In this document: piece after piece, positions 45,600 to 58,339 of the stretch
Position numbering within the stretch: the first letter of the stretch is position 1
How the letters are laid out: each line of letters begins with the position of its first letter
Origin: Porogramme epimiltina
Taxonomy: Eukaryota; Basidiomycota; Agaricomycetes; Polyporales; Polyporaceae
Assembly: GCA_900155495.1 (NCBI GenBank)
Contig: FTLJ01000362.1
Span: 1-64,000, forward strand
Length of the DNA: 64,000 bases
Reading direction: 5' to 3'
Translations under genes and position numbers: made by a program
Notes under the pieces: generated by a model
The model's database searches: none
Seen by the model: the letters and a program-made list of their open reading frames with translations, nothing else
What the model was told of the DNA's origin: nothing

Positions 45600-45861
45600 T
45601 TGAAGGGTGGGAGGGACATGCACCAGGCCGTTCCGGAGGGATGTATCCAGGCCGCCAACGGGGTCTCACTTGCCACCTTCTCCATTCGTCGAAAGCGTGT
45701 TCCGGAGAGCGACCACAATGACACCAGCACACCGTACGGGGACCAAAGCGTGAGCAGAGGACTCATAATTGGCCGGAAAGCGAGACCTGGCCACCCATAG
45801 ACCGGCCACAGGGTACCTCGATAACGTAAGTCCCCGCGCGGTTACGGCACCACGCGAAGCG

Positions 45862-45868
45862 TATAAAT
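45862..45868 (+). promoter_or_regulatory. TATA box
   Basis: TATAAAT 116 bp upstream of the ATG at 45978. Confidence 0.45.
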
Positions 45869-45977
45869 GGTGGCCGTCCTCTGCTCCACATCGACTTCGC
45901 ATTCGCGCACCACCAACGGCCGCCGTCCTCTACTCCGCCGCGCTCTCGCTTGCACGCCCATTCATACGGAAAGCGCA

Positions 45978-46613
45978 ATGCCGACGCACTGCAAGGCCAC
46001 GCCGTCGCCCACGAACACGTGCACCGTGCCGCGCCGCGCCGGGATGGCGCACTGCGAGCGCCACTCGGCGTTGTATCGGGAGCTTGTAGAGGAGTACAGG
46101 GCGGCGGCGGACGTCGCGCAGAGGATCGAGAGGACCATCCAGTGCTACCATGCAACGGACCTCGCGCAGGTGCACCTGTCTGACCTGCTCAGAATCCCAA
46201 TCCACATCATGGCCGACTACATGGAGAACCTCGAGCGCGAGATTCGGTGTAGGCGAGAGCACAATACGTGCTTCGAGGGTGGAAGTGAGTACCGGGTAGA
46301 GCTTAGGCTGAATATATCGCTACTTACTGCGCGATGCGGAAATTGTATAGGATCAGAGCGCCACTTGTCGCGACTGCATTCATTAGAGATCACCCTGAAA
46401 AACACAAAGACGGTGCATCAGAAATTCAAAGAACGCCACGACGAGCTGTGTACGATGGAGAAAAACCGACTTTCTGTGGCAACCCAGACCTCGGAATGGG
46501 GCGGCGGCGATGTCAAACGCCTTGATATCCGCGTCCTGGATCCGGAGTCGGCGGAAGGCGGTATGCGACGATGTAGAGTCAGGCGCGTAGCCTCGCGAGC
46601 AATGTGCATGTAG
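45978..46613 (+). CDS. short Cys/His coiled-coil family protein
   Basis: Exons 45978..46284 and 46351..46613, 66-nt intron (GTGAGT...GTATAG, phase 1, open in frame if unspliced), 189 residues. N-terminal module C5, C15, C26, H29, Y33 (HCERHSALY), then a helical, charged region (ALYRELVEEYRAAADVAQR and NLEREIRCRREHN). After the intron comes another coiled-coil-like stretch (RHLSRLHSLEITL). The intron has the same phase as those ending exon 1 in the copies at 18.9, 25.4 and 47.9 kb. It lacks the second Cys/His module and the hydrophobic tail, so it is a short form or a truncated copy. Confidence 0.6.
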   Translation: MPTHCKATPSPTNTCTVPRRAGMAHCERHSALYRELVEEYRAAADVAQRIERTIQCYHATDLAQVHLSDLLRIPIHIMADYMENLEREIRCRREHNTCFEGGSEYRVELRLNISLLTARCGNCIGSERHLSRLHSLEITLKNTKTVHQKFKERHDELCTMEKNRLSVATQTSEWGGGDVKRLDIRVLDPESAEGGMRRCRVRRVASRAMCM

Positions 46614-46828
46614 GATATCGAGTTTTGAAGAAGTTTTTGCGCGTTGACCGCGCGTTCCTTTTTTATGCTGATATGTGGTAGTGATAGATTCACCGCAGGA
46701 CGCGTCGCGTCGAAATTCAGTCGCGTGCAAGTCCCGTGACCGTGTCGCGTCTGGGCGTCTGGGTCATGAGCGATCATTGACGCCCAAACTCGCTCTCTTT
46801 TTCTCCGCCTGCCACCGCCGCTTGCGCG

Positions 46829-47390
46829 ATGTCACTCTTGCACTCTCAGTACACCGTATCGCCGCAGCGCCTTGCGACCGCCAAGAAGTCAGGCGCTCAG
46901 ACACGCTGTCAATACCCTGCGCCGGTGTTGAAAAAGTACACTTTCCGCGCAAGGCATGGGGACGCGTGCCGCGCAGGGGCGCACAAGACCGCCGAAGAGG
47001 GAGTGTATAGGTCCGCGCGCACATCTATATTCTTTTCTGTGGACTTGGAGTAGGTGTATGAGGTCGAAGGTAGGAGGTCAAAGAACTTGACTCGGCGTGA
47101 TGATGTGCGTTGCGATGATGTCCAAACGCGACTCGCGCTGTCGCAGGGAGTATAATGGCTCGCTGTATGGAGAAGGTGAGCAGATCGTTGACCTAAAGGT
47201 CGGTATCTGCACGCTTACGCGTTGTGTGCTAGGAGCAGTCCACAAGAAGCTCGCGTCGCTGCGACTAAGGCGCAAGGAGGAGAACGCGCTCCTGCAGAGA
47301 TTGCACGCGCAGCAGCAGGGCCGCATCCCTGTGTTCGCCCGCGCGGGTGTATTGACCGAGGATGCAGATACAGTCGTCACTAGGACGTAG
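46829..47390 (+). pseudogene. degenerate copy of the short Cys/His family gene
   Basis: The region 47097-47180 (SKRDSRCRREYNGSLYGEG) matches EREIRCRREHNTCFEGG of the neighbour at 46 kb. A GTGAGC donor near 47176 and an acceptor near 47232 lead to AVHKKLASLRLRRKEENALL, the second-exon equivalent, ending at 47390. Upstream, 46829-47052 encodes a weak remnant of the N-terminal module: one Cys is missing and the C-H spacing is changed (ACRAGAH). It is interrupted by a stop at 47050-47052 before the helical part. Tandem duplicate in decay. Confidence 0.45.
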
Positions 47391-47892
47391 GAACCCTAGA
47401 AGAACCAGGCTCAGGCGTGGAAGCAACAGTTACGCAGATGCCGGAGAAGGGGAATGTCGCTGGAGGACCTGGATGTGACACGTAGAGCTCACACCCAAGG
47501 AGAATGTGAGGGGTGTGTGACCTCGATGAGACTAAGGTTAGTATGTATGTCCTCACTTCAATTGTTCTGTATGCTCACAGCCTCTGAGTAAATCTGCTTC
47601 GGGTTGGTCATGCGACCCATGGGTGCGTGCTGCGTTGATGTTCCTGTGGCTGCGCGTGCTGCTGTCGAATGAAAACGGTCGGCGTGTGCTGCAGCTGGGG
47701 TTCTTCCTGTACGCATAGGTTCCGCAGGCTGTGGTATAGTATTATGTGCTGCGGTAGACGATGTAGACGATGTGGCAGATGACGTATTGTATGTGGTCCT
47801 ATCGCAAACCTTATCCGGCCGAGGAGAGCAGTCGCCCTACTTGCAAGCCCAGTCTCCCACTTCCCCTTCTCTTTCTCCATCCACTGCCCCCT

Positions 47893-49961
47893 ATGAACTC
47901 GCCCAAGACCCCGCGGCCGCGGTGTAACGCCCTTCTACCTGGAGGCGATGCCCGGTGCCGCACCATCCTCCCTCACAGCGCCCTCTGCTGCACCTACCAC
48001 TCCGACGCCTACGACGCGTCCTACGAAGCTTACAAGGCCGCCGCAGGGGACACGAAGCGCCTTCGGAGATTTGCGAAGCTCAAGCGGAGCGGGGTACAGC
48101 AACTATCTCTCGAGGAGCTCCCGGCGCGCACTGGAGGCGTGCGCGCGTACATCGCTGCCGCCAACAGGGAGCTCGAGTTACGACGGCGGCACGACCAGCT
48201 TTTCATCGGACCACGTGAGTAGATCTATCCCTTCCACTAGGATATTAGGCTTGTAATGACACATCGGCGCGCGCATATAGCCGATGAGGGACACCAAATG
48301 CATCTCAACAGGCTCGAAGAGCAGGGGGCGCACGCACGCGAGCTCTTGCACGCTATCGAAAAGCGCCGGCAGTACCTCGAACAACAGGCACGCCGCGCAC
48401 CGTCTAGGACGCGCCTATCACGTCCGGTACGTGCGCTGCGGCAGTCGAAGCTCTCGCGCCCGTCATCCCCGGTCCCGAAGAAGGCGCGTCGGCGGAAGCC
48501 AAAGGCGGAGGAAGAGCGGAGGGCGCGCGCGCGCGCCGAGGCAAGGAAAATGCGGGAAGCAGAGCATGAGAGGCAACACTCGGTCGTCCTTGAGGCAGAG
48601 CAAAGGATGGCGCACGAGGGATTGATGGAGTTTGTGAGATCGCGAGAGTTCGCGGTGAACGGTTCGTTGACGGATACTGTGAAGGGGGCCCCGGAAGAAG
48701 CATTCCTGCTGCCGGAGGATCAAGCCGAGGTGGCTGACATTGCCTGGACTGAAGATTCAGAGTTGGCGGAGCTTGAAGATGTGGAGGTGTGCGAAGAGGT
48801 GGAAATGGGCGACCAAGCTGAGCAAGAAGACGCGCCAATTCCCAACGAGCAGTTTTCGGGCTTCGGTAGGAATGACGGAGGTGCAAGCTCGGGTTTACTC
48901 TTCTGGGCGGAGCTGCTGAGACAGGAGCTAGAACGGAGACCGAATGGTGCGTCGTGAGATGCTCGCCTCCCTGTCTTCCTATATGTTGACGCTACTCCGT
49001 TTCCGTCTCCAGAGCGTCGGGCCGCAGTCGACGTCCTTGGGGAGGCACAGGAGATTCCCCCACAGTCTCCTTGGTTAGAGGACACCTGTCCCTCTCCCAT
49101 TCTCGCCACGCCTACGTCCCCTGTCGATGACATCGTTCCATCTATCCAGGTCCTTGTCGATGTGACTTGCTCGGATGATGGATTGATGATCTGTCTAGAC
49201 GCAGACACCCTGGACGCACGCACTGCATCGCCATGGCCAGCTCCGGAAGAAAACGACGTCTTCAACTTCCTTTCCAGTGCCGCACCGTTTGGACACGATT
49301 CCGAATGGGGGTCTATCCGGGAGCCACCGAGCCCGAACCTTCCTCGCGTCGCTCCTCCACTCTCTCCAGGGCTCCAGGCCTGCGTCCTAGATGAGAAGGA
49401 GGATGCAATCCCGTCCGTGGAAGAATGTTCGCTTGCTCGTATGCCACGCGCGCTCTTGCTTCTATCTGAAGGCGACGAGCTTATTGACATCCCTTGTGAC
49501 TTCGCCGTCGCGGATAACGACCCTGCTGATGAACAGCTACGCCCTGCCTCGCCGTCGCTAGGTTGGGACGAATGCGAAGCTCGTACCTGTGAGGATGTCA
49601 AACCCTGTATTCCAGGCGCATTCTCCCCAGGATGTTTTACGCACTTCTATGAGGACACACGCAGCAACGCTTTCTCCAAAAACGTGGAAGCCCAGGGCAT
49701 TTCTGCGCATGTCACCGAGGACGATGAGGGTCCTAGTGATTCGTCTGAGTCATTGGCTTCTCTGGTCGGTACATCGTTGTCGGTAAGCTTCCTCCTGTTA
49801 GATTATAGGAGATGGGTACTCAACGTACCCACGTTGCGCAGGTCATCGCGGCCGGGTTCATCGTCATGGCGTACAGGTCGCCGGGGGCGTGGCATTTGTT
49901 GGTTCGCGTGGCTCGGAAAGTGGTTCACCGGGCTCCGCTGCGTGGTGGATTGTTGGGTTGA
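47893..49961 (+). CDS. large Cys/His coiled-coil family protein with hydrophobic C-terminus
   Basis: Exons 47893..48214, 48281..48946, 49013..49782, 49842..49961; phases 1, 1, 0; 625 residues. N-terminal module C11, C22, C33, H36, Y40 (LCCTYHSDAY). Exon 2 starts with DEGHQMHLNRLEEQ, equivalent to DEGKDFEER of the 25 kb copy. It has a long charged coiled coil with a basic patch (KKARRRKPK). Exon 3 is a 257-residue acidic, Ser/Pro-rich, probably disordered insert not found in the other copies. Exon 4 is a hydrophobic segment (VIAAGFIVMAYRSPGAWHLL) followed by basic residues, as in a C-terminal membrane anchor. Function unknown. Confidence 0.65.
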
Positions 49962-52900
49962 GGTGGCGTGACAGTGGATGCTGTCAATGTTCCGTTCGCA
50001 CTGTCAGATACTGCGCTGGTCGCTTGTGGGCTAGAATTGCCATGCCAAGAAAGGCATGCTGAAAAGGGTAGACTGGACGAATCATAGGGGTTAGGGTTGA
50101 CTTGGGAGGCACTCGTGGGAATACGTTGATGCAATCAAGTTCACATACCAGATTGGGGGCCTCCTGTCTCGCCTCTCAACGCGTGTCGGCCAAATCTCGT
50201 CACTTAGATATTCTCCAAGTCCTAATCTCCGTCGAGTCGAGTCCATGTGTAACCCAAAATATTTATGTTGCTTCTAGAGCATCTAATCCCCCACACGCTC
50301 CTTCTGTGAACAGAAAGTGAACGTCCTTGCTACAGTACGTTGTTGGCATGTTTCCAATCATCATGAAGCACATTAGCGGAGTCTCTGATCTATCATCTTT
50401 CTAGATGTATTTGAGCGCACAACACCCGGCTTTTTCCCTACGCTAGGCCTTGCCGATGTCCACAAGTCTGCCACAACCCTTCACAGGGTTTGATAGTAAC
50501 CCTCGGCAAGTAAGATGTCCATCGTACGTCCGCTGTTCATATATCAAATGCAACCACCGCCCAGCGGCCTCTGGACCATTACGAACCTACTGCTCTGCGC
50601 CTAAGCTATAGCTACTGAGGTCACAATGGTTGCAGTGGATCAGTTTCCATGCGCGGCGCGGGCGTAGCAGAAGACGCCTTTGGTCCTAGGGCGGGCCACA
50701 AGCCACCTTCTCTGCCGTTCTTTCGGCGATGGGAGCGCACTACGGAGAGCATGGGAGCTCCAGACCTAGGATGCCAGGAACATGAGTCATCGCATATGGT
50801 CCGTTGTCTCCCTTCTGACACCATGGCTGCCCGGGTTCCCAAATCAACGTTCTTCCACTTCCGCACTGCCCACTTTTCGCCGACTTCTTTGGTAGACGAG
50901 CATAGGGATATATGTCACGAACTCCACTTTGGATTTCTCCCAAGCCACCGCCAGAAAAGTTGCACGAGAATGTCATGTTGGGGATGCTGTGTCACGTCGT
51001 ATGTCTGTCACTTGTGTCTACCCCATATCTTCCGATTGCATCCTTCCCTAATAAACAATACGCAAAATCCCCACACCCGCATCGTTCAACCGTATCATGA
51101 AACCTTCTTCACTTCCTTCGCTAGCAGTTTAGGCTTAAGTTAGCATCCCACGACAACAATAGCACACAGTTTGTTGAATAACAAGCAAGGTCTCATTTGA
51201 TCCTTTTCATTACCGTTGGCTAGGTCCCCAACCCAGTGAGCTAAAGCTGTACCATCATCCAGCATCCAGCGTCTTCCTCAGGGGTGTCTACACGCTCTGT
51301 GCGGTATGAATAGTCTCTGATGCACACCTCATGGGTTCCATTATGTCCATTCACTGCTACATCACACGATCACCCCTGCCCTTGCTGTGCATACGCGACT
51401 CTTATGATCACAGAACACTATCTTACAGGCCAGTTTATGAGCTCAACATACATCCAGTTGGGTTAGCGGCATGGAGGGTAAGTTCAATGGAAGGCAGAGG
51501 GACACGGGCTAGACGCGGCAGCTAAATCGGATGAGTAGGAGGGGTCGGAAACGGTGGGGACACGTTTGGTATAGGAGCCTTCCTATGGGCCATTCCCGTA
51601 CTATAAACCCCGTGAAACGTTTCTTTTCTTCGCGGGAAGTCAGGGGTAGTGTCGCTACCTTTCACTGCTGCAGTATATATAGCGGCATAGATATTGATAA
51701 TACATTTCTACGAACGTCAAGTTCAGTTAAAGGCATAAGGCTAGGTGTCCAGACGTAGCAGTAGCAGAAGCAACGCACTTCATCTACGACGAACCGAACC
51801 GTACCTACAGCCTCTCCCGTTCCCACAGTAATTCACACTATGCACTGGGCTTGACGTGCTTGGCGCGGGACGTGAAATATGGTCGTACGCCTCTTGGAGA
51901 GCCTGATAACAGCAGGTCAGCGGGATATTATTTTCTTCAGAAGTGATAAAGTTAACGCCACAGCTTCCACGGCCGTAGTCATGATCACGCGGGTCCCACG
52001 TTTGGTAAGTACAATGTCGCGTACTGAAGGTAAGCTTTGCCACCTTTCTCCGAGGAGAGGGTTGTGGCGCTCCCGGACGTCGGCGTGTGGCCAAGAACGA
52101 TTTGTATGGGTCAAGCAAGTCCACATTGCCGTCAGCTCGAGTGAAAAATGCGCCCGCCTCTGCTAGCTGCTGACACGCTCCTTCCCAGTCTCGGTTTGAG
52201 CGTCTCAGAGTGTTACAGGTGTCTCTCGAGTGTGTTGTCACCTGCCTCTAATGCAGCGTAGGGGTTATACTTGGTGTAAGCGGCCACTACTAAACAAGAC
52301 CAACAGAGCTGCGGGCCTTAGTGAGGATGATTATTTACGCTCTGACATTTTTGGAGATGAGAACGGACATGTCCCGTGGTTGAGGGGCGTGGGTACCGGG
52401 GACTTGCAATATCTTGGCCTCTACACCATCAACTCTGCGAGGAGAGACACTGCGGGACATTTCGCCGCGTACGTGGATGGACAAGGAGTCTAAGAGGACA
52501 CTCCGGTCAAAGGACGAGGACCTGTGCGGAGCCTTCATTGCATACGGGTCGTTAGTTAGGCGATGTGTGATCCACATCGATTGGGGTGGGCCTCATCGTC
52601 AAGGACGAGATGTCACACCAACTCTAGGGTATAGGAATGAGAGGAGGTAGAGGAGGGTGGCAGTGAAAACATACCTCCATCGCCCCGTGTGCCTCATATG
52701 CCGATAATGTCTACGAGGTCATCATGCGAGAGTAGAGGGGGAGGCTCCCCCAGCATTAGATGCCCGCGCCTAGTGTGAAGGTCGCTTGATCTAAGAGCGC
52801 CTTACAGACGATGAAAACGTGGGCGTCTAGTGCCCACCTCGAATTATAGTTTGCGCTGGTACCCCTGTTCCATATCGCCGCTGATAACGTGGAAGAATTT

Positions 52901-55900
52901 GTCACTCAACAATGTCTACCATAGAGTGGGGTATTGAACCGTACCTATTACCGGCAACTTCCGAGCGGAATGCGCCACGGATTCGGATGAGAAAGGTGAG
53001 TGGATCCTCTTTTGTAGGTCTCTATCGTAAAGCTCCAAATGCAATGTGGCTGTAGAAAGGCCCTCTTCCGCAAAGAAAGTCGTTTATAGTAAAGACCGAT
53101 CACATGCCAGCATGACATCCTCATCTCCAGGCAGTTGCGACCATCATGGGGTTAGGTGTCTCTCCCACGGTTTAGAGCCTGGCGTTACGACTGGTTCTTG
53201 AGAAAATGCCGCGACGTTGGTTTGACCGCAGCGGATCAGCTCGGTTTGAGGGGTAGTGGTGTGCTCAGAGCGTAGTTGACACTTGGATATAATGTGGTAG
53301 CAGAGTCCACACGTCCAAGTTGAGGAAAGAGCGACAATCAACTGTCAAGGGGAACTGCTATAACAAAAGGATAGGAACTATATGGCCTTCTCAATCTCCT
53401 GTAAACCCGTGCGACGGCAGTGCATCCCAATGTGGGAATACTCACTATACAAGTGGTGGAAGAGCCACACCAGCGACGACGTGACATGGAATCGCTACCA
53501 TTCCCGCCGCGGAGACCGTCGTCGAGGTCAATGAGGTATGCAGTTATGACAGCACCGTCCATAGGGTGGGCTTGTAGTCACTGTAATACTAATCGGAAGT
53601 GTCAAATGTCAAATGGATCAAACCGCGCGGTTGCTCAGCGATGGCAAGTTCTCACCGCATCCTCCCGAGGTATCTCAAGCGCCGATTCGAGCCGGTCCAC
53701 ATGGTCGTCTAGGAGGCAGATGCTCTCAGAAGAGTCCGCGTTCTTCGTGTCTTCCACGAGAATCGGGCCGAGACACTCGTTTTGTGACAACGTCAGATAC
53801 ATGAATCACGTCTTTGCCGCTCAATAACCCCCCTTTCAGATGATCAGGTGAGTTCAATGCCGGTCACAGAACTTACGGCACGCTAAACTCTATTACGTAT
53901 TAGAAGAAGTAACGAAGACAGGTCTGGTGGGTACAGTTCAAAATTTTGTGCCGCCATGATCCGATTACGACATCTCAGCGCCTCCTCAGGCCTCAGGAAC
54001 GGAGTTCTGCCGACAATTGGACTTCCTTGTGGAGATCTCCAAGCGGAACGCAACTCTTCTGATACATTCTATAACGCCTGCCACATCAACTGCTCCTTTT
54101 AAAACACAATCACAGCGCCTGTGTGTGCCGTAAGAAGGTGTTTATTTATAGAGTGTGGAAGCAGGAGATAGGTATGCTTACCATGCCCTTGTTATGTTCA
54201 CACTAAAGTGATCTCCGAGGGGAACAGCCCACGAGACTATTCTAAGTATCCTGTGTTGTATTCAGCTCTTCTCCTCAGCGCAATCTAATATACACACTTA
54301 TAAGGAGCTCACATCCAAGGTATGTAGTACCTCACCCCGCTGCTTTGGCGGCTGACATCACAGACCGAGGGGATGGAGCGGTGGAGCGACGGAGGCTCAG
54401 AGCTCATTCGGATATAATCATAATCGCCATCCGGCAATTGCGGGAATGGAGATGAGCGCGGAGCAGCCGCTACAATACGTGGGGGGCACTGACGGCGCTC
54501 TGAGGGAAGCCGTCGTGAGTCTTTCAGGACAACTGTAGAGTAAGTTTCAACCGCCGTGAAAATTGGAAGTTCTAACCGCCGACAATCTACTTTTTCTACC
54601 GCCCACGAGAAAGATAACATTTCAGAAGGCTCTCTCCTCTCCGTGTTCATGTTCGGCAAGTAGATCGCACCTCGAGTACTCAGGGTTTGGAGTTCCTGCA
54701 CATCATTCCCACTGTCACCGCTCTTCCTCGATTTCTCCGCCACCTCTTCGATGGAAACTTGCTGTCCCTCCCGCAGGTCTGGAATCCCGCGTTCTCCTCG
54801 TGCCCTGCGTTGCTTTTTATCTCGCAAGAGCTATTCTTTCGCACGTCTCCATTCCGAGCCTGTATAGCGATATTTTCTGAACAGCGGAGTGATAAGTGAG
54901 AGCAATCTGGTGTGGGACCGTCCTTCCATTGTTATGGTAAGCAGGAACGTTCTACCATTGAAGCCGAGATAATGCTTCCTGTCAATGATATGGGTAGCAT
55001 CCCAGCTTGGAGCGGGCCTAGCCTGGCTCATATCACAATGATGCCCGTAGCGGGGTGAGTGGCGTCCTACTGCTTCAACTCTATTCAGATAGCGGATGCG
55101 TGACAGTAACAAGGAGTGCACGCGAAAACCTTCCAGAATGCTTTCGTATATACTTGGCAAGTCGAGTTCGCTATGCGCAACGACTCAAGACCCATATAGG
55201 GATGTCAAACTTTGTGTTTCAGCATGAAAGGGAGCAGAGCATCATAACGTAATAGCCTAAACCACACAGCTTTCACTGGCATGCGAGATCTCTCCATCTC
55301 CGGATTTCCGGGTAAGCGTGTTCCGCACGGCGTGGCACTATATCCAGAGCATGTGGAGTGGATCCAACCCGTGTCCTCAGGCTGACACGTAGGATCTCGC
55401 AACTGGCAAAGGGGTGCGATGTTACCTATCTTCAGCCCGCTACTACAATTACATTCGGAATGAATGGATTGGAAAGAGGCTGGACAATGCTTTCCAAGCC
55501 GGAATCAGGAGGAAATAATTGGCACAAGTCGTCACAAGTCACATCCGTAATCCCAATATTTTGCTAATGCGATTGTTGAACCGCCCTGAACGGTCACATT
55601 ATAGTTTAGTCACAAACAGCACCATCACCCCAAAATCTTCTCTGCATCCGGAAAGATGATTTTTCTTCTTCCGGCACACTATTCGGGTCCTACATTACAC
55701 CGCCTCGGCATGGGGAAAGTCCAGCCAGTATATCCACGAGCCCCGCGTAAGCAACCGCTCATTATTCTCCCGCCTTAACTTGCCTCCGCGATACCCCCTC
55801 GCTCACCGAAAGAGCTTCCCCTTGTGTTCCCGCAACTTTGATAGAAATACACCGTATGTCTGAGTACAGCCACTCTTGTTCCCCGACCAGAACTCCTCAG

Positions 55901-56644
55901 TGTTCTAATCCCAGTCATTGCATAGGACTTGGAATGGAGCATTCGGTGAGCCTCAATATGTTCACCTTCTACGACGATATTATCACTTTGGGGATACGGG
56001 GTTAGTAGTTGCACGCACAGTGGGTGGTCTTCGAACATGTCTCGTGCTCAGCTGTGAGTATTGCTCCTTCTTTACAATTTCTTCATCTCCTGCCTTACTC
56101 ACCGTCGGTGTAGCAGCCAAAACATCATACTCGTGTTTGTGAGTATTCAAAGTCTTGCGCGACTGGGGACTTTAAGGGTGGTGCTGGTGGAGCCCGATGC
56201 GCTCTGGATGGTAGTGGTTTAAGGTACTCTCTCCTAGATCGAACCGGGTAGAGAATATTGATCACTCCGTATCTCCTTAGGGGACTATTTCGACATTCGG
56301 TGTCCTCCCAGTCATGTGTCATGCACGCTCTAATGGTACGTTGTATTTACTGTGATTACCATAGATATACAGTCCTGGCAGTCTGAGAGTACCTGAGTGC
56401 TTCTCAATTTTCCCAGATGTGACATACGCCGTTCTAATGTATGCAAGACAGATTCTTGAATGGCTCGACGCCGATGTACCAGTCAAAAGGCGAAAGCAAG
56501 AGCAACTCTCCTTCCTCAGATGTAGTAATCTCACTTAAGGCGGGAGAGGGCATTCCTTTATATTGTTCGTTGATGTTCGGTGTGGATCACCCACCCGAAA
56601 CAGAAGGACTAGGGCGCGGGTGGAAGCGCGCGGCAGCGCACTAG

Positions 56645-57061
56645 ACGCTGTACACTAGGGACAACGCGAAGAGGGCATTCTACGTTTTGCAACCCCTTGC
56701 ACATCTTGGTCACGCCTCTCTATATGTCAGCGATATCAGTGATAAAAAAGATTCTGAAGTTTTTGACCGGGAGGGCCTCTTCTTCGAAGGCACGCAAACG
56801 GTACGTTCATTTCGCAGCGGCGAGTGGGTTGTCCTCTCTGTAACCTACACCAACATCAACGACGTCATCCTCAGCCATCCGAAAGACTCTCTCAATCCCC
56901 CGTCGAACGGAGCCAGGTATGGTTAAGTCACCATAAAACACTATTAAATTACTTCTAACACTCCTTTCAGCCATGCTGCTGGGTGCCAGTCTGGCGCAGG
57001 GGGCGACGTAGCGTTGGCGAGTGGTGGAGGTGACCAAACTACCCAGAAGCAATACAGATAG
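56645..57061 (+). pseudogene. exon pair of an unrecognised gene
   Basis: An open stretch (RDNAKRAFYVLQPLAHLGH; EWVVLSVTYTNINDVILSH) ends at a donor at 56917. An intron with CTAAC branch and TTTCAG acceptor (ending 56970) leads in frame to a second exon (HAAGCQSGAGGDVALASG) and a stop at 57061. Upstream the same frame is closed by a TAG at 56642-56644 and then open again to 56441. This suggests a broken or incompletely modelled gene. Family not recognised. Confidence 0.3.
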
Positions 57062-58328
57062 CTGAAATAGTGTGAGTGTAAGCAGTCTGCCCAATTTTTT
57101 TGCTTTTCAACATGATGTCGTCCAGCACATTCGAGGTCTCTGAATCTTCTCGATTCCTCTCATCCCACCCGCAATGTACTACAGATATCTTCGCAATTTG
57201 AACCTTCATTGGCATGCAGTCCTATATCTACATCCATTTTGTCGGTTTTGCGCTCAAGCCCTCCTTTGAGGCCCTCCGAATATCAGTGATGGATCCTGAG
57301 GATCCCGGAAATCAAACCAGTAGTATATGGGTAAGCTCTCATAGACCTCCTTCCTTCGACTCCCTCCAATTTAGACATGCATCCCCGTATTTTGATACGA
57401 ATAGTTTACATACAATCTTTCAAACACCTCTACGAGGTGTCCACATAGAAATTTTCACGACACAGATCCCTCCCAATGCTCATAGCGTGTACACATCTGT
57501 TACCCTGGCCATTACTTGCCCCTTCATAGTGCTCAACACTCGAGCGATGCATACGTGCCGCTCTCATTGTGGTGTAACTATCCTAGTACAGCTCCACGAC
57601 ATGCGCGTATGTACATAGAGCCATAGCGTCCATCTGAGCCTCCATGTTCTTCCGGTATATATGCAGACCCATAGACCACTTTTGTGGGCCATTCCCAGTC
57701 ACGCAACCAACTAAACTTATTTCTCTCAGTCGTTGACAACAGTAGATAGTTACAGCGTACCGTAAAGGCCCTATCCTAGTCGCTCCTCTCCCCAAGATGT
57801 TGCAGCCACCCACTGAATACATACCGACTAACAGACAGCTCGTCGGGGAGTGTTGGACAGGATCTCCTGCACTTGAATGGGAGTCCGTTAGGTAACGGTA
57901 GGCGAGACGCTTGCTTTCGCCAAACAAGCACAATGTAGGATCGATGCGAGTCGTGGAGTATAAGTTTGCGAAGGTAAGTCGGTTCTGGGTAGAGCCAGTA
58001 GGCTTCAAGACGATGAGATAATCACTAGAGTCTGTTACTCACCTGAAGCTATCAGAATGGCTTGAAACCATATCGGAGCTCCGGGAGAGACAGAGACTAC
58101 TTTTCACCTCCCACTCGAGGATTGCGAAGACTCTCCAGCGGTACAAGGTTCATGGAATGTTCTGGGGCGATATGTTGCTTCAGAGAATAAGGAGAGACCA
58201 ACGGCATGCGCTTTCTCTACCCCCAAGACGGCAGAGTGCCATCCTAAGCGAATCATTGATCATTTGGCCGTATGAGCTACTCGAGGGAGGGAGGTTGAAG
58301 AGACAGCCATGACAATACATGACCGTAA

Positions 58329-58339
58329 GGGGGGGGGGG
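58329..58339. repeat. G11 homopolymer
   Basis: Run of eleven G in non-coding DNA of the AT-richer region. Confidence 0.9.

Noticed and set aside
48720..49601. 293-residue minus-strand frame
   Set aside because: Ser-rich antisense shadow of the acidic exons of the 47.9 kb gene, whose splice sites and frames are consistent.
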